A DNA stretch of 15,268 nt from Clostridia bacterium (GCA_900767815.1 CAAGAM010000083.1:1-15268), one strand, 5' to 3'; positions 1 to 7,959 are shown, counted from the stretch's first letter. Notes: a model not told the origin generated them from the letters alone. Translations and numbers: made by a program.

Positions 1-367
1 ACAGTTAGCGGGAGCAATGGGAACGGCAACGCTTGGTGTGCAGACGATTATGATAGGCGCACAGTCATTGGCTTGTAATCCTGTATACGGAATCATAGCG
101 ATGGCGGTAGGAGCTGCGTGCGTAGCGTTTGCGACGGCGGAAGCACAAGAATCGCTCGGATACGGTAACTGGTTAAAAGATACCGTAGGAATGAGCGACG
201 AAGTGTATAAAGGCGTGATGGTTGCCGTAAACGTAGCGGCTATAGCAATCAATATCGTCGGCGTAAAGCAATGCTTTAAAGAAGGAACGCTTGTCGCTTG
301 TCTTAACGAAAACGGCGATGAAGTAAGGAAGCCTATCGAAACAGTAGCTGTAGGAACGCTGGTACTT
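1..367 (+). repeat. Direct repeat copy 1 (Rhs hydrophobic region and Hint start)
   Basis: This stretch aligns without gaps to 3447-3813 (offset 3446). I counted 20 mismatches in 367 positions, about 95% identity, many of them at third codon positions. It probably extends left beyond the window. The identity stops abruptly after GGTACTT at 361-367: this copy continues through the whole Hint domain, while the other copy switches to unrelated DNA. Confidence 0.95.
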
Positions 368-1027
368 GCGTATGACGAAGAAACAGGTGAAAAAGCGTAT
401 AAACCGGTGGTGCGGTTGTCTCGGAACACGACAAAAGAGTGGTACCATATCCGTGTGAACGGAGAAGAAATCGTTTGTACGGGCGGGCATCCGTTCTACG
501 TATTGAATGCGGAAGAAGATAGAAAGATTGTTCGCTATGAAGGAGTAAAATCCGACAAAAACGGCAGATGGATTGAAGCGAAAGAGCTTAAAGTTTCCGA
601 TAAACTCTTGCTATCCGATGGGAGTTATGGTATAATAAACTCGGTTGCAGTTGAAACTCTTAAATCGCCTGAAACGACTTATAACTTTGAAGTTGAAGAT
701 TTCCATACTTATTTTGTCTCTGACTCTAATGTTTTGGTACATAATAGATGTAAGCTTGGTAAAAATATGATTAAAGAAGGCAAAACATTATCGTCAAATG
801 AGGATGCGCATCATCTCTTTCCACAAAAATTTAGGGATAAGTTTTCAAAAATTGGTATTAATGTGGATGATGCGTCGAATGGACTTGCTTTAGATAAGGC
901 GTTACATAGAAAACATGCTCAAATGTATAATAAGATGTGGGCTGATGTTATTGATCAAGTAACAAAAGACAATGCACAGACATATATGAAACAAATCATG
1001 CTAAAGGTGTATAATATTGTTGTGTAA
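2..1027 (+). CDS. C-terminal part of an Rhs-type polymorphic toxin: Hint domain plus AHH/HNH-type nuclease tip (5' end outside window)
   Basis: The frame is open at the left edge of the window; the ATG at 17 is internal, because the second Rhs copy at 3447 continues this frame far upstream. Numbering from that ATG, residues 1-85 are hydrophobic and alanine/glycine rich. Residues 86 to about 245 form a Hint (pretoxin-HINT) autoprocessing domain: the nucleophile-like Cys86 in CFKEGTLVACL, a TGGHPFYV block at 155-162, and a C-terminal DFHTYFVSDSNVLVHN block ending near 243. Residues 246-336 are the toxin tip, with AHHLFPQKF at 264-272, NGLAL at 288-292 and H297/H300, the pattern of AHH-type HNH/endonuclease VII nucleases. 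Base composition drops to AT-rich near nt 720, where the variable tip begins, as in other polymorphic toxins. In the known family the Hint domain releases the tip, which cuts nucleic acid in a rival cell. The nuclease subfamily and substrate are inferred. Confidence 0.85.
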   Translation, partial: QLAGAMGTATLGVQTIMIGAQSLACNPVYGIIAMAVGAACVAFATAEAQESLGYGNWLKDTVGMSDEVYKGVMVAVNVAAIAINIVGVKQCFKEGTLVACLNENGDEVRKPIETVAVGTLVLAYDEETGEKAYKPVVRLSRNTTKEWYHIRVNGEEIVCTGGHPFYVLNAEEDRKIVRYEGVKSDKNGRWIEAKELKVSDKLLLSDGSYGIINSVAVETLKSPETTYNFEVEDFHTYFVSDSNVLVHNRCKLGKNMIKEGKTLSSNEDAHHLFPQKFRDKFSKIGINVDDASNGLALDKALHRKHAQMYNKMWADVIDQVTKDNAQTYMKQIMLKVYNIVV

Positions 1028-1102
1028 AATGTATTCAAACCTAAGCACCGTGTTGCGTTATTATATGTAATAGTTTACGATAATTATGGAATGATTGAAT
1101 GT

Positions 1103-1163
1103 GTTTAGGCAAAATATAACATCATTTTCAGAAATACTGTTTCTCTGTTTATTTTGCCTAAAC
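1103..1163. repeat. Perfect 14-bp inverted repeat with an inner hairpin
   Basis: GTTTAGGCAAAATA at 1103-1116 is the exact reverse complement of TATTTTGCCTAAAC at 1150-1163. Inside the 33-nt spacer a second small stem (AGAAA/TTTCT) can form. There is no T-run on the plus strand right after the outer stem, so it is not a standard intrinsic terminator for the toxin gene. It could be a regulatory RNA structure, a factor binding site or a mobile-element relic. Confidence 0.6.
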
Positions 1164-1222
1164 AGCTATATTTGAAACCTTTTCCGTCTTTTTATTATCT
1201 TATTGAGCATGATAACAAATAT

Positions 1223-1250
1223 TTGTGTTAATATATTTCAAGTATAGTAT
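1223..1250 (+). promoter_or_regulatory. Possible sigma-A promoter for the candidate immunity gene
   Basis: TTGTGT at 1223-1228, a 16-bp spacer and TAGTAT at 1245-1250 form a mediocre sigma-A-like promoter. The surrounding DNA is very AT-rich, so chance matches are likely. A separate promoter would fit an immunity gene that must be expressed even when the toxin is not. Confidence 0.3.
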
Positions 1251-1286
1251 ATGAATAACTTATAAAAAACCTTTTGGAGATTATAT

Positions 1287-2240
1287 ATGAACCAGCTCAT
1301 TTCGATTTGTGATGAAGAAAATAATATTTACAATTTAATTCAGGATAAAGAGATTTTTTGGCTTAAACAAGACAATAAGATTATATATAGTTCAAAACTA
1401 ATAAAACTGAAAGAGATTGATGTTTATCCAGTGCGACCTTTAATAGTAAAAAATAAGTTGTTGCTTTTTAATTATGATAAAGGGATCGAAATACATCAAA
1501 TTGATGGAAAAGTAGAAGTGTTTTTGCCTATTAAAGCAGTTCAACTTATTGAATTTTGCGATAATAAAATTTTTTTACAAAAACGAGTAAGTCTTGTGAT
1601 TTTAAATATAGAAAATATTCTAATTGAAAAAGAAATTTCTATTTCAGAGTCTTTAATTATGAAAAGATTTGGGGATTATTTATTATTGTATTTATTCAAA
1701 AGAGGTAAAACTTTTCTTTTAAAGGGAGTATCATGGGAGTTGCTGGAATTGCGTAATTTTCCTAAGGATTTCGGCATATTGACCGATATTGTAAAAAAAA
1801 GCGATGATGTAATTGTTTTTTATGCTCAATGTAAAAGCAAAATAAACACCGAAAAATATAACGGTGTTTTTAGATATAACTTAAAGACGTCAAATGGGGA
1901 ATTTTGTTTTGGCTTTGAGGATTTTTCAGCAAACTGTGCAGAGTATTTAGATTTATTACATTTTTCTTTTTCCGATAGCTTAATTAAGTCTTGTCAATCG
2001 AGTAATTACCTGCATTATTTGAAAGCCATTTTATATAATTTTGGTTTTTTTGCATTCTTGTACTATACGGATAACCATCGATTGAAAACAATTGAAGCTC
2101 CTTGTGGAAACGACATAAGCAAGTTGATTGATTTATACATTAAAAGAATGACAAATTTCCCCACAACAAAAGGTGAGCTTTATGGATTAATAGAGGATAT
2201 GAAAAAATCAGAAAAAGACTTACTAAATATCATTTTGTAA
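1287..2240 (+). CDS. Unknown protein, candidate immunity protein to the upstream Rhs nuclease
   Basis: This encodes 317 aa from an ATG with GGAG at 1276-1279 (7-nt spacing). I do not recognise the family. There is no signal peptide or clear membrane helix, so a cytoplasmic protein is expected. The first roughly 215 residues look rich in short alternating hydrophobic strands separated by turns, suggesting a repeated beta or propeller-like fold. The last 100 residues look more helical (FSFSDSLIKSCQ, KLIDLYIKRM, LYGLIEDMKKSEKDLL). It is markedly more AT-rich than the Rhs core on both sides. It sits directly behind the toxin tip and ends 10 bp before orphan Rhs sequence resumes, so it travels with the toxin as one cassette. 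The immunity role rests on position and composition only; it could be an unrelated cargo gene. Confidence 0.6.
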   Translation: MNQLISICDEENNIYNLIQDKEIFWLKQDNKIIYSSKLIKLKEIDVYPVRPLIVKNKLLLFNYDKGIEIHQIDGKVEVFLPIKAVQLIEFCDNKIFLQKRVSLVILNIENILIEKEISISESLIMKRFGDYLLLYLFKRGKTFLLKGVSWELLELRNFPKDFGILTDIVKKSDDVIVFYAQCKSKINTEKYNGVFRYNLKTSNGEFCFGFEDFSANCAEYLDLLHFSFSDSLIKSCQSSNYLHYLKAILYNFGFFAFLYYTDNHRLKTIEAPCGNDISKLIDLYIKRMTNFPTTKGELYGLIEDMKKSEKDLLNIIL

Positions 2241-2250
2241 GAAGTTTTAG

Positions 2251-3912
2251 GAAAGGCTCGGGAAAGAATGGACATATGGTCACGGTTATGACAACAGGGG
2301 AAATCTTTCTTCAATAAGTCTTACGAAAAAATTGGGTGGACAAAGCATAGGAACAACATACAAATACGACGAGGCGAACAGATTAAGCGGCGAAACGATA
2401 AATGTCGGCGGGACAACGGTTGTTGACAATAGTTACCATTATCAGGAAAACGGCAAAGGACGGCTGATAAGAATCGAGAACAAGCTTGACGGTAATAAAA
2501 GTAAGGATTTTTATTACGACGGGCGCGGCAGAATCGACTATTATCGTCAAGGTGCGGTAAATTACAAGTATACCTACGATAACTACGGAAACGTAGTGAA
2601 AAAGGCAACCGGCTCGACGTTGTATTCCTGTTCATGGGAACGCGGTAATCTGTTAAAACAAGTAACGAAAAACGGAATGTCGGCAAGTTACGAATATAAC
2701 CATAGATGCGTGCGATTCAGAAAGTCGGTAAACGGAGTAAGTACGGAATATTATCAGGACGGAGCAAAAATACTTGGCGAAAGCAGATCCGACGGAAAAG
2801 AACTGAGATATTTCTACGACCATGACGGCTTAATCGGTTTTAAATACGGAAACTCTTATTACGGTTACGTCAAAGACGGACAGGATAATATTGTAGCCAT
2901 AGTAAACAATAACGGAAGTTTGGTGGCGCAGTACGAGTACGACAGTTTCGGTAAAACAACGATAAAAGATTCGAGCGGAAACGTAAATACAAATGTCGGG
3001 TTTATCGGGAATATCAATCCGTTCCGTTGGAAGAGCTTCTATTACGACGTAGAAACAGGGTTTTACTATGCGAACGGAAGATATTACGAGGTAGAGCGAG
3101 GCGGATATATCGACGCCATTGAAGCGGATATCGTTGAAGGAAACGCATATAATGTTTTAGGCTTAGACCGCAACGGAATTATGTTGCTGACGCTCATCAT
3201 GCTTGCGCCATATAGCGAAACGATAGCGACGGCGTTGCAATTGTATGCAGACCCGACGTATGACCCGAACGAAGGCGTAGAGGTAGAAGAAACGCCAAAG
3301 AGCTGGTGGAAGAAACACTGGTGGGAAGTGCTGGTATCGGCGGTGAATATAGTAGTGGGCGTAGTGAAACTGGCAACGGGGAACGTAACCGGCATACTAA
3401 ACATCATTTCCGGGATATGTACGTTGGTAGGCGCGATATTCAGCGAACAGTTAGCGGGAGCAATGGGAACGGCAACGCTTGGTGTGCAGACGATTATGAT
3501 AGGCGCACAGTCATTGGCTTGTAATCCTGTATACGGAATCATAGCTATGGCGGTAGGAGCTGCGTGCGTGGCGTTTGCGACGGCAGAAGCACAAGAATCG
3601 CTCGGATACGGTAACTGGTTAAAAGATACCGTAGGAATGAGCGACGAAGTGTATAATGGAGTGATGGTTGCCGTAAACGTAGCGGCTATCGCAATCAATA
3701 TCGTCGGCGTAAAGCAATGCTTTAAAGAAGGAAGACTTGTCGCTTGCCTCGATGAAAACGGAGAGGAAGTAAGGAAACCTATCGAAACCGTAGCCGTAGG
3801 TACATTGGTACTTAGGAATATAGATTTTCTCGCCGACTTTTACGGCTTTATAGGTTATACCGCCAACGTTTTGTTGAAGATATTCGGGTTTGCCGTCCGC
3901 ATGAGCACGTAA
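2251..3912 (+). pseudogene. Orphan Rhs core fragment, 5'-truncated and broken inside its Hint domain
   Basis: The frame is open from 2251, preceded by an in-frame TAG at 2248, and begins mid-repeat (KEWTYGHGYDNRGNLSS) without a usable start. The TTG at 2332 is not credible as the start of an Rhs protein. YD repeats follow (YKYDEANRL, YTYDNYGNVV, YEYDSFGKT), then the Rhs-associated core signature (NPFRWKSFYYDVETGFYYAN, then YYEVERGGYI). A hydrophobic stretch and the start of a Hint domain (CFKEGRLVACLDENG) come next. After VAVGTLVL, at nt 3813, the sequence leaves the Rhs family. The last 32 codons to the stop at 3910-3912 are antisense to a remnant minus-strand gene. There is no toxin tip, no complete Hint and no start, so this is a dead cassette. 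It still provides homology for recombination with the active copy. Confidence 0.85.
3447..3813 (+). repeat. Direct repeat copy 2 (Rhs hydrophobic region and Hint start)
   Basis: This matches 1-367 at about 95% identity. The right limit is sharp at 3813/3814, where copy 1 continues as Hint coding sequence and this copy runs into the minus-strand relic. Recombination between the two copies would delete the nuclease tip and the candidate immunity gene together. Confidence 0.95.
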
Positions 3913-4119
3913 AATAAACTTATCGGGTTCTTCTTCGGTCAGTTTGTCGATATTTACGTCGATAAACTGTTCGTCGCTCGACACTTCGAGTATTTTTAAT
4001 CCGCGCTTGATTAGGTCGGCGAAAAATTGCCATTTCTTTTCGAAAAGCCCGAAAGAATCCATAATGATAGAAATATCTTTTTCGGGGTGATAGGCGGTAA
4101 TGCGGTAGTAATCATTTCT
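3814..4119 (-). pseudogene. Gene remnant of unknown family, truncated at both ends
   Basis: On the minus strand the frame reads from about RNDYYRITAYHPEKD (near 4119) through MDSFGLFEKKWQFFADLIKR and VSSDEQFIDVNID to GITYKAVKVGEKIYIP, ending at 3814. It then runs into antisense Rhs sequence, where it stays open by chance to 3619. The text is well-formed protein-like sequence, whereas the plus-strand reading of the same DNA is not. The only ATG (4062) lies inside what looks like the conserved part. The frame is closed upstream by a TAA at 4156-4158, and no ATG, GTG or TTG lies between. It therefore appears to have lost its start, next to the gerC stop, and its 3' end, to the Rhs fragment. I recall similar short hypothetical proteins in Clostridia but cannot name the family. 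Confidence 0.55.
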
Positions 4120-5326
4120 AAGAGCGGTTGTTTCGTTGTAACTCGCACTTGACCTTTACGTCTATTTGGGTTTTTTGTAATATATCGTTTTTGTATTCGT
4201 CGTATTTTTTATAATGAAATTTATACAGTTCGTCGGTTAAAAGGTATAGGTCGCAATTTGCCTCCTGCATTTTTTTAAACGATTCTTTATAAATTCCCTC
4301 TATTTCATCTTCTATTTGTCTGAGCGCCTCGTCAGGTATAATTTGCGTGGTAAATAAATCTGCCACGTCCTCGCTGCTGTTTACGTCCTCTACGTGGCAT
4401 TTCAGCGTTAATTCTATCCTGAATACGGGCGAGTCTTTTATTTCGAGCGCAAATCGTTTTTTCGATTCGTTTAAACCTATGGTTGCAGCGGCGGTCTTTT
4501 CGCCTATTTTAACATCTTCAATATCGAAAAAAGTGTCGATAGATTCGTGTTTACGCAGATTAAAAGTAAGCGTTTGGTTTTCGTCGAGCATTCCTACGTT
4601 TACGCCGTTTTTAAACATTAAAGTAGTCGTGCCGTCAAATACGTATTTTTCATCGCTGCCCGAACCCGAACCGCCTCCCGCTCCGCCTTCTTCGCCTTCC
4701 TGTGCGGGCGGAGCGGTTACAACCTTAATTTTTTTAATATACGGCATATATGAACTTTTCGATTTTGAAAAATAACCTTTTGCAAAATCTTTTACGTTCA
4801 CAAAAGATATTCTGTTAAGTTTTGCAATGTCTTTAACGAGAATTTTTTCAAGCGCAAACGCCGAAACCGAATCGAGCGGAGAAGCGGCGGTAAGTAAATC
4901 CTGCGCCTTTCCCTCGCACGCTACGAGTAGTGAAGAGTCGGGAATTTTATCCGTTCTTATGAACACGTCTACAAAGGTCATTACGTTTGCGTTAAGCGTG
5001 TTTTCGCCCAAAACTATAAGGTTGCAAAACGCCAGCAGGGGATACCAACCCGTAGTAACCGCTATATCGTCTATCGCGTCGGCTATGGTCGAACCTTTAC
5101 CCGAAACTAAAGCGTCGGCGTTGTTTTTGGATGAATTAGTCGATTGCGGTACGGATATCTGCGCCGTAACCTCGTATTTTTGGGAACTTTCGACTCTGTC
5201 AATTCCCAACGCGACTATTATCGCTGTTTTTTCTATATCTATAAGTCCGAAATTGTTAGTCAGAAACAAAAGCAAAGTAAATCCGACAAGTATGGGTAAA
5301 AATTTTGTTTTTAAAAATTTCATCAT
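4118..5326 (-). CDS. gerC: Ger(x)C-family spore germination protein, C subunit, lacking the lipobox cysteine
   Basis: 402 aa from the ATG at 5326, chosen because AGAGGG lies just upstream and the start overlaps the gerB stop (ATGATGA). A longer frame from 5395 would lie inside gerB. The C subunit normally is a lipoprotein on the outer face of the spore inner membrane and part of the germinant receptor. Residues 8-24 are a hydrophobic N-terminal segment followed by IEKTAIIVALGID, the usual start of the mature Ger(x)C domain. Where homologues have a Cys (typically Gly-Cys-Trp-Asp), this protein has Thr-Asn-Asn-Phe, so the lipid anchor seems absent and the segment would act as a membrane anchor. 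A Gly/Ser/Glu-rich low-complexity linker (about 206-226) separates the N-terminal and C-terminal domains. It is the last gene of the gerABC operon. The gerC label is by subunit type only. Confidence 0.9.
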   Translation of the reverse strand: MMKFLKTKFLPILVGFTLLLFLTNNFGLIDIEKTAIIVALGIDRVESSQKYEVTAQISVPQSTNSSKNNADALVSGKGSTIADAIDDIAVTTGWYPLLAFCNLIVLGENTLNANVMTFVDVFIRTDKIPDSSLLVACEGKAQDLLTAASPLDSVSAFALEKILVKDIAKLNRISFVNVKDFAKGYFSKSKSSYMPYIKKIKVVTAPPAQEGEEGGAGGGSGSGSDEKYVFDGTTTLMFKNGVNVGMLDENQTLTFNLRKHESIDTFFDIEDVKIGEKTAAATIGLNESKKRFALEIKDSPVFRIELTLKCHVEDVNSSEDVADLFTTQIIPDEALRQIEDEIEGIYKESFKKMQEANCDLYLLTDELYKFHYKKYDEYKNDILQKTQIDVKVKCELQRNNRS

Positions 5327-6396
5327 ACGCTTTCCCTCTTTTTTATAAACAACATTATAAGCGGCAACAGATACGCGACAGCCGCAAAACCCCACACGAG
5401 TTTTTTGCTTATAAACCTGAAAGTTTCTATAAAATAATCGTGCGCTATAATTATAGCCGCCGCCGTTACGGCGTTTACTATAAGCGGCGGAATTATCTTG
5501 TGCTTAAAGGGTATAACTTCTTTTAAACAGTAAGAAGAAAACACCAGCGGTATTGCCGAGCCGAACGTACAAACGAGCGCGTATATGAAACCGGGAATAT
5601 AGTCTATCCTGCCTATGCTCGACAGGGCAACGTCGCTTTTGCCCATTTGGATAGGTGCAAAGAATTGCCTTTCGGTAAGAGCGGCAAATTCTCCGTACAG
5701 TATCGCAAAATAAATAATGACTATTAACGCCATTATTCCGTAAGATATCATAATTTTGGTCTTGTAGCCCTTTTCGCTTTTAAAATGCCCCATTAAAATC
5801 AATATATACGCGCTGTCGAAATACCAGACGGCGGTATTCTTTGCTCCCGTCAATACGTTTTTAGCGGGTACGCCGACGATGGGTAACAGGTTTGAAAAGT
5901 CGGTTAAGGTAATTGAAAGCGCGGTTAATATGCAAATACCGAACGCCGCAACCCATATACATACGTCTGCACATCTAGCAATACCTTTAAAACCTTTATA
6001 GCAAAAATAAGCCGAAAAAAGAAAGAATATTAAAAAGGTAATCACCGAAGGTGCGGTTTCGTAAAGCGCGATTTCTATATAATTTTTCTGTTCCATAATC
6101 GGCGTAAAGGCGCGAAATAGAAAATATACCGTAAACAAAGAATAAACGGTTTTGGCGGCGACTTTACCTACCGAAGATTCAAGTATGGAATAAAACGTTT
6201 TACCGCCGAACTTATCGTTCATATATAAAAAATATAGAGCGAAAAGTCCGTCTGTAATTAAAATTATCAAAGCCGAAATCCAAAGCGATTCCTGCGAGTA
6301 TCTTGCCGTAACCGCGGGAGCGACGATCATTTTACCTATCGCCGAGGTTGAAATCAGCATAAAACATATTTGTCTTATATTTATTTTACTTTGCAT
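5323..6396 (-). CDS. gerB: GerAB-type spore germination permease, B subunit
   Basis: 357 aa, almost entirely hydrophobic with about ten predicted membrane helices, matching the endospore germination permease family (APC superfamily). These B subunits sit in the spore inner membrane and determine germinant (amino acid or sugar) recognition. The start MQSKINIRQICFMLI is typical in length and sequence. The first 11 bp overlap the end of gerA, and a GAGGC-like ribosome binding site lies within gerA. The last 4 bp overlap gerC, which points to translational coupling. The germinant cannot be predicted from sequence. Confidence 0.95.
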   Translation of the reverse strand: MQSKINIRQICFMLISTSAIGKMIVAPAVTARYSQESLWISALIILITDGLFALYFLYMNDKFGGKTFYSILESSVGKVAAKTVYSLFTVYFLFRAFTPIMEQKNYIEIALYETAPSVITFLIFFLFSAYFCYKGFKGIARCADVCIWVAAFGICILTALSITLTDFSNLLPIVGVPAKNVLTGAKNTAVWYFDSAYILILMGHFKSEKGYKTKIMISYGIMALIVIIYFAILYGEFAALTERQFFAPIQMGKSDVALSSIGRIDYIPGFIYALVCTFGSAIPLVFSSYCLKEVIPFKHKIIPPLIVNAVTAAAIIIAHDYFIETFRFISKKLVWGFAAVAYLLPLIMLFIKKRESV

Positions 6397-7825
6397 TCAG
6401 TTTTTGCCTCTTTTTATTTTTTGATTTTAACGCTACGGGTCTGTACGGCATAGAGGTAACTTCCTGCATGTATAACCCGTCTTGCAAGTCGTTGGCGATC
6501 AGCGGCGAATAGGGAGCGACGTAGGGCGTTCCGTAATTTTCGGTACAGCACAGGTAGCATATAAGAAACGCGCCGTAAACGACTATGCCGTAGCCGCCTA
6601 ACGAACCCGCGACTATAAGCGCAATAAACCTTAACAGCGAGGTCGTTTCAGTCAGTTCGGGTACGGTGTAAATGCTTATACCGGACATAGCCATAATAAG
6701 CAGGGCAGGGGTGGAAACGAGTCCCGCGTTTACCGCCGTTTCACCTAGTACCAATGCGCCGACTACAGCCAAAGCCATACCTACGTATTTAGGCATTCGC
6801 ACGCTCGTTTCGTTCAGAATTTCAAAAATAAGCAACAAAAAGAACATTTCGAGGCTAGGCGAAAGAGGTATTCCTTTTATGCTGTTTACAATAGTCAGTA
6901 AAAAATTCAACGGTATCAGTTGCAGATGGAACAGTTGCGCCGCTACGAAAATTGCAGGTAAAAATATCGACAAAAGGAGGGCGACAACTCTCAACGCTCG
7001 TACCAGGTTCGCGCGATAACTCGATATATAGTAGTCCTCCGCCGTCTGAAAGTCCTCTATCAGCATATAGGGTAAGGTCAGCGCGAAGGGTGAGCCGTCA
7101 ACCAGAACTCCGACTCTGCCTTCAAGCATTTTTTCTATAAGAACGTCGGGGCGTTCGGTAGAGCCGACTTGCTTGAACAACGAAAATTTTCGTTCGTTTA
7201 ATGCTTTGGATATATACGAACTGTCTGGTATGCCGTCTATATTAAAATCTTTTATCTTTTTTCTTACTTTTTTAATTACGTCGAGGTTGGTTATGCCGTC
7301 TATATACATAAGCGCGATCCCCGTAGACGTAAATTTGCCGCAAGTCAGCATCTCAATTTTTAAGGCGGGCGTTTTCAGATATCTGCGTACAAGACTTAAA
7401 TTCGTTTTAATACATTCGTTAAAGCCGTTGCGCGGACCTTTAATAGCAAGTTCCGTGGGCGGCTCGGCAATCGCTCTTACGTCGAACTTTTTTAAGTCTG
7501 CCGCAATCGCGCCGTTTTTACCGTCTATTAAAATTATCGTAGACCCGCTCAAGATTTCGTCGGCGCACTCGTTTATCGTGTTTAAAATTTTAACGTTTGC
7601 TGAATTTACGCGTTTTGCAATCGTTTTAATTCCGCCCCGCAAGGAACTTTCCTTTATCGGCGCGAGAACTTCAAGGCCTAGCATTTGGCGGTCGGTAATC
7701 GAGTCTACGTATATCGCCACGGCATTTTTTCCGCCTATTAAAAAGTCGAAAAATATCACGTCGTCGCTCGGCAGTAACGCTTTTAAAACTTTAAGGTTTT
7801 CTTCAAGTTGCTTTTTAACGTTCAT
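6386..7825 (-). CDS. gerA: GerA-family spore germination protein, A subunit
   Basis: 479 aa, the usual length for this family. The N-terminal soluble region (1 to about 265) contains the family signatures EPPTE...GPRNGFNE at 121-137, EGRVGVLVDGSPFALTLP at 235-252 and EDFQTAEDYY at 257-266. The C-terminal half (about 275-430) holds four to five membrane helices with FEILNETSVRMP at 334-345. In the receptor the A subunit assembles with B and C in the spore inner membrane and is thought to form the ion channel that opens on germinant binding. It is the first gene of the operon. The region in front of the ATG has no clear Shine-Dalgarno sequence, which is odd for an operon head. Confidence 0.95.
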   Translation of the reverse strand: MNVKKQLEENLKVLKALLPSDDVIFFDFLIGGKNAVAIYVDSITDRQMLGLEVLAPIKESSLRGGIKTIAKRVNSANVKILNTINECADEILSGSTIILIDGKNGAIAADLKKFDVRAIAEPPTELAIKGPRNGFNECIKTNLSLVRRYLKTPALKIEMLTCGKFTSTGIALMYIDGITNLDVIKKVRKKIKDFNIDGIPDSSYISKALNERKFSLFKQVGSTERPDVLIEKMLEGRVGVLVDGSPFALTLPYMLIEDFQTAEDYYISSYRANLVRALRVVALLLSIFLPAIFVAAQLFHLQLIPLNFLLTIVNSIKGIPLSPSLEMFFLLLIFEILNETSVRMPKYVGMALAVVGALVLGETAVNAGLVSTPALLIMAMSGISIYTVPELTETTSLLRFIALIVAGSLGGYGIVVYGAFLICYLCCTENYGTPYVAPYSPLIANDLQDGLYMQEVTSMPYRPVALKSKNKKRQKLNAK

Positions 7826-7852
7826 ATTCGCAAGTATTTGTAAAAGAAAAAA

Positions 7853-7859
7853 TATTATG
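7853..7859 (-). promoter_or_regulatory. Possible forespore sigma (-10 CATAATA) for the ger operon
   Basis: Read on the minus strand, CATAATA lies 27 nt before the gerA ATG and resembles the -10 box of sigma-F/sigma-G promoters, which drive gerA operons in bacilli. I could not find a convincing -35 box at 17-18 bp, so this is a weak call. Confidence 0.25.
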
Positions 7860-7911
7860 TAAGCGATAATTTATACAAAATTGTATGTTTAAAAAAAACG
7901 GGAATTTGCGT

Positions 7912-7941
7912 TTGACTTTTTCGGTTTGTCGGTGATAAAAT
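7912..7941 (+). promoter_or_regulatory. Sigma-A-like promoter of the sugar kinase gene
   Basis: TTGACT at 7912-7917 is followed by TAAAAT at 7936-7941 (18-bp spacer) or GATAAA at 7934-7939 (16 bp). The start codon at 7960 and its GGGAGA ribosome binding site follow directly. Confidence 0.55.
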
Positions 7942-7959
7942 ATCGTGGGAGAACGAATT

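Noticed and set aside
2332..2334. TTG start for a functional second Rhs protein
   Set aside because: Rhs sequence is already in frame from 2251 and begins mid-repeat; there is no ribosome binding site, and an Rhs gene would be far longer.
3084..3698. 204-codon minus-strand ORF within the Rhs fragment
   Set aside because: It is antisense to clear YD-repeat and core coding sequence, low-complexity in Ser/Thr/Ala/Pro, and has no family signature.
3814..3912. Novel toxin tip on the orphan Rhs (32 codons after VAVGTLVL)
   Set aside because: The opposite strand reads as sensible protein continuous with DNA to 4119, and the Hint domain is cut, so this tail is accidental.
4681..4740. Frameshift or repeat expansion in gerC at the Gly/Ser/Glu-rich stretch
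   Set aside because: The frame is continuous and both flanking domains are intact; Ger(x)C proteins tolerate low-complexity linkers between domains.
5327..5395. Extended N-terminus of the GerC subunit with two cysteines (MGFCGC)
   Set aside because: The extension lies entirely inside gerB coding sequence, lacks a ribosome binding site, and the overlapping ATGATGA start with AGAGGG is far better; the cysteines precede the hydrophobic segment and are not a lipobox.
7173..7862. 229-codon plus-strand ORF opposite gerA
   Set aside because: The minus strand carries the conserved GerA motifs over the same DNA; the plus-strand product is a shadow.
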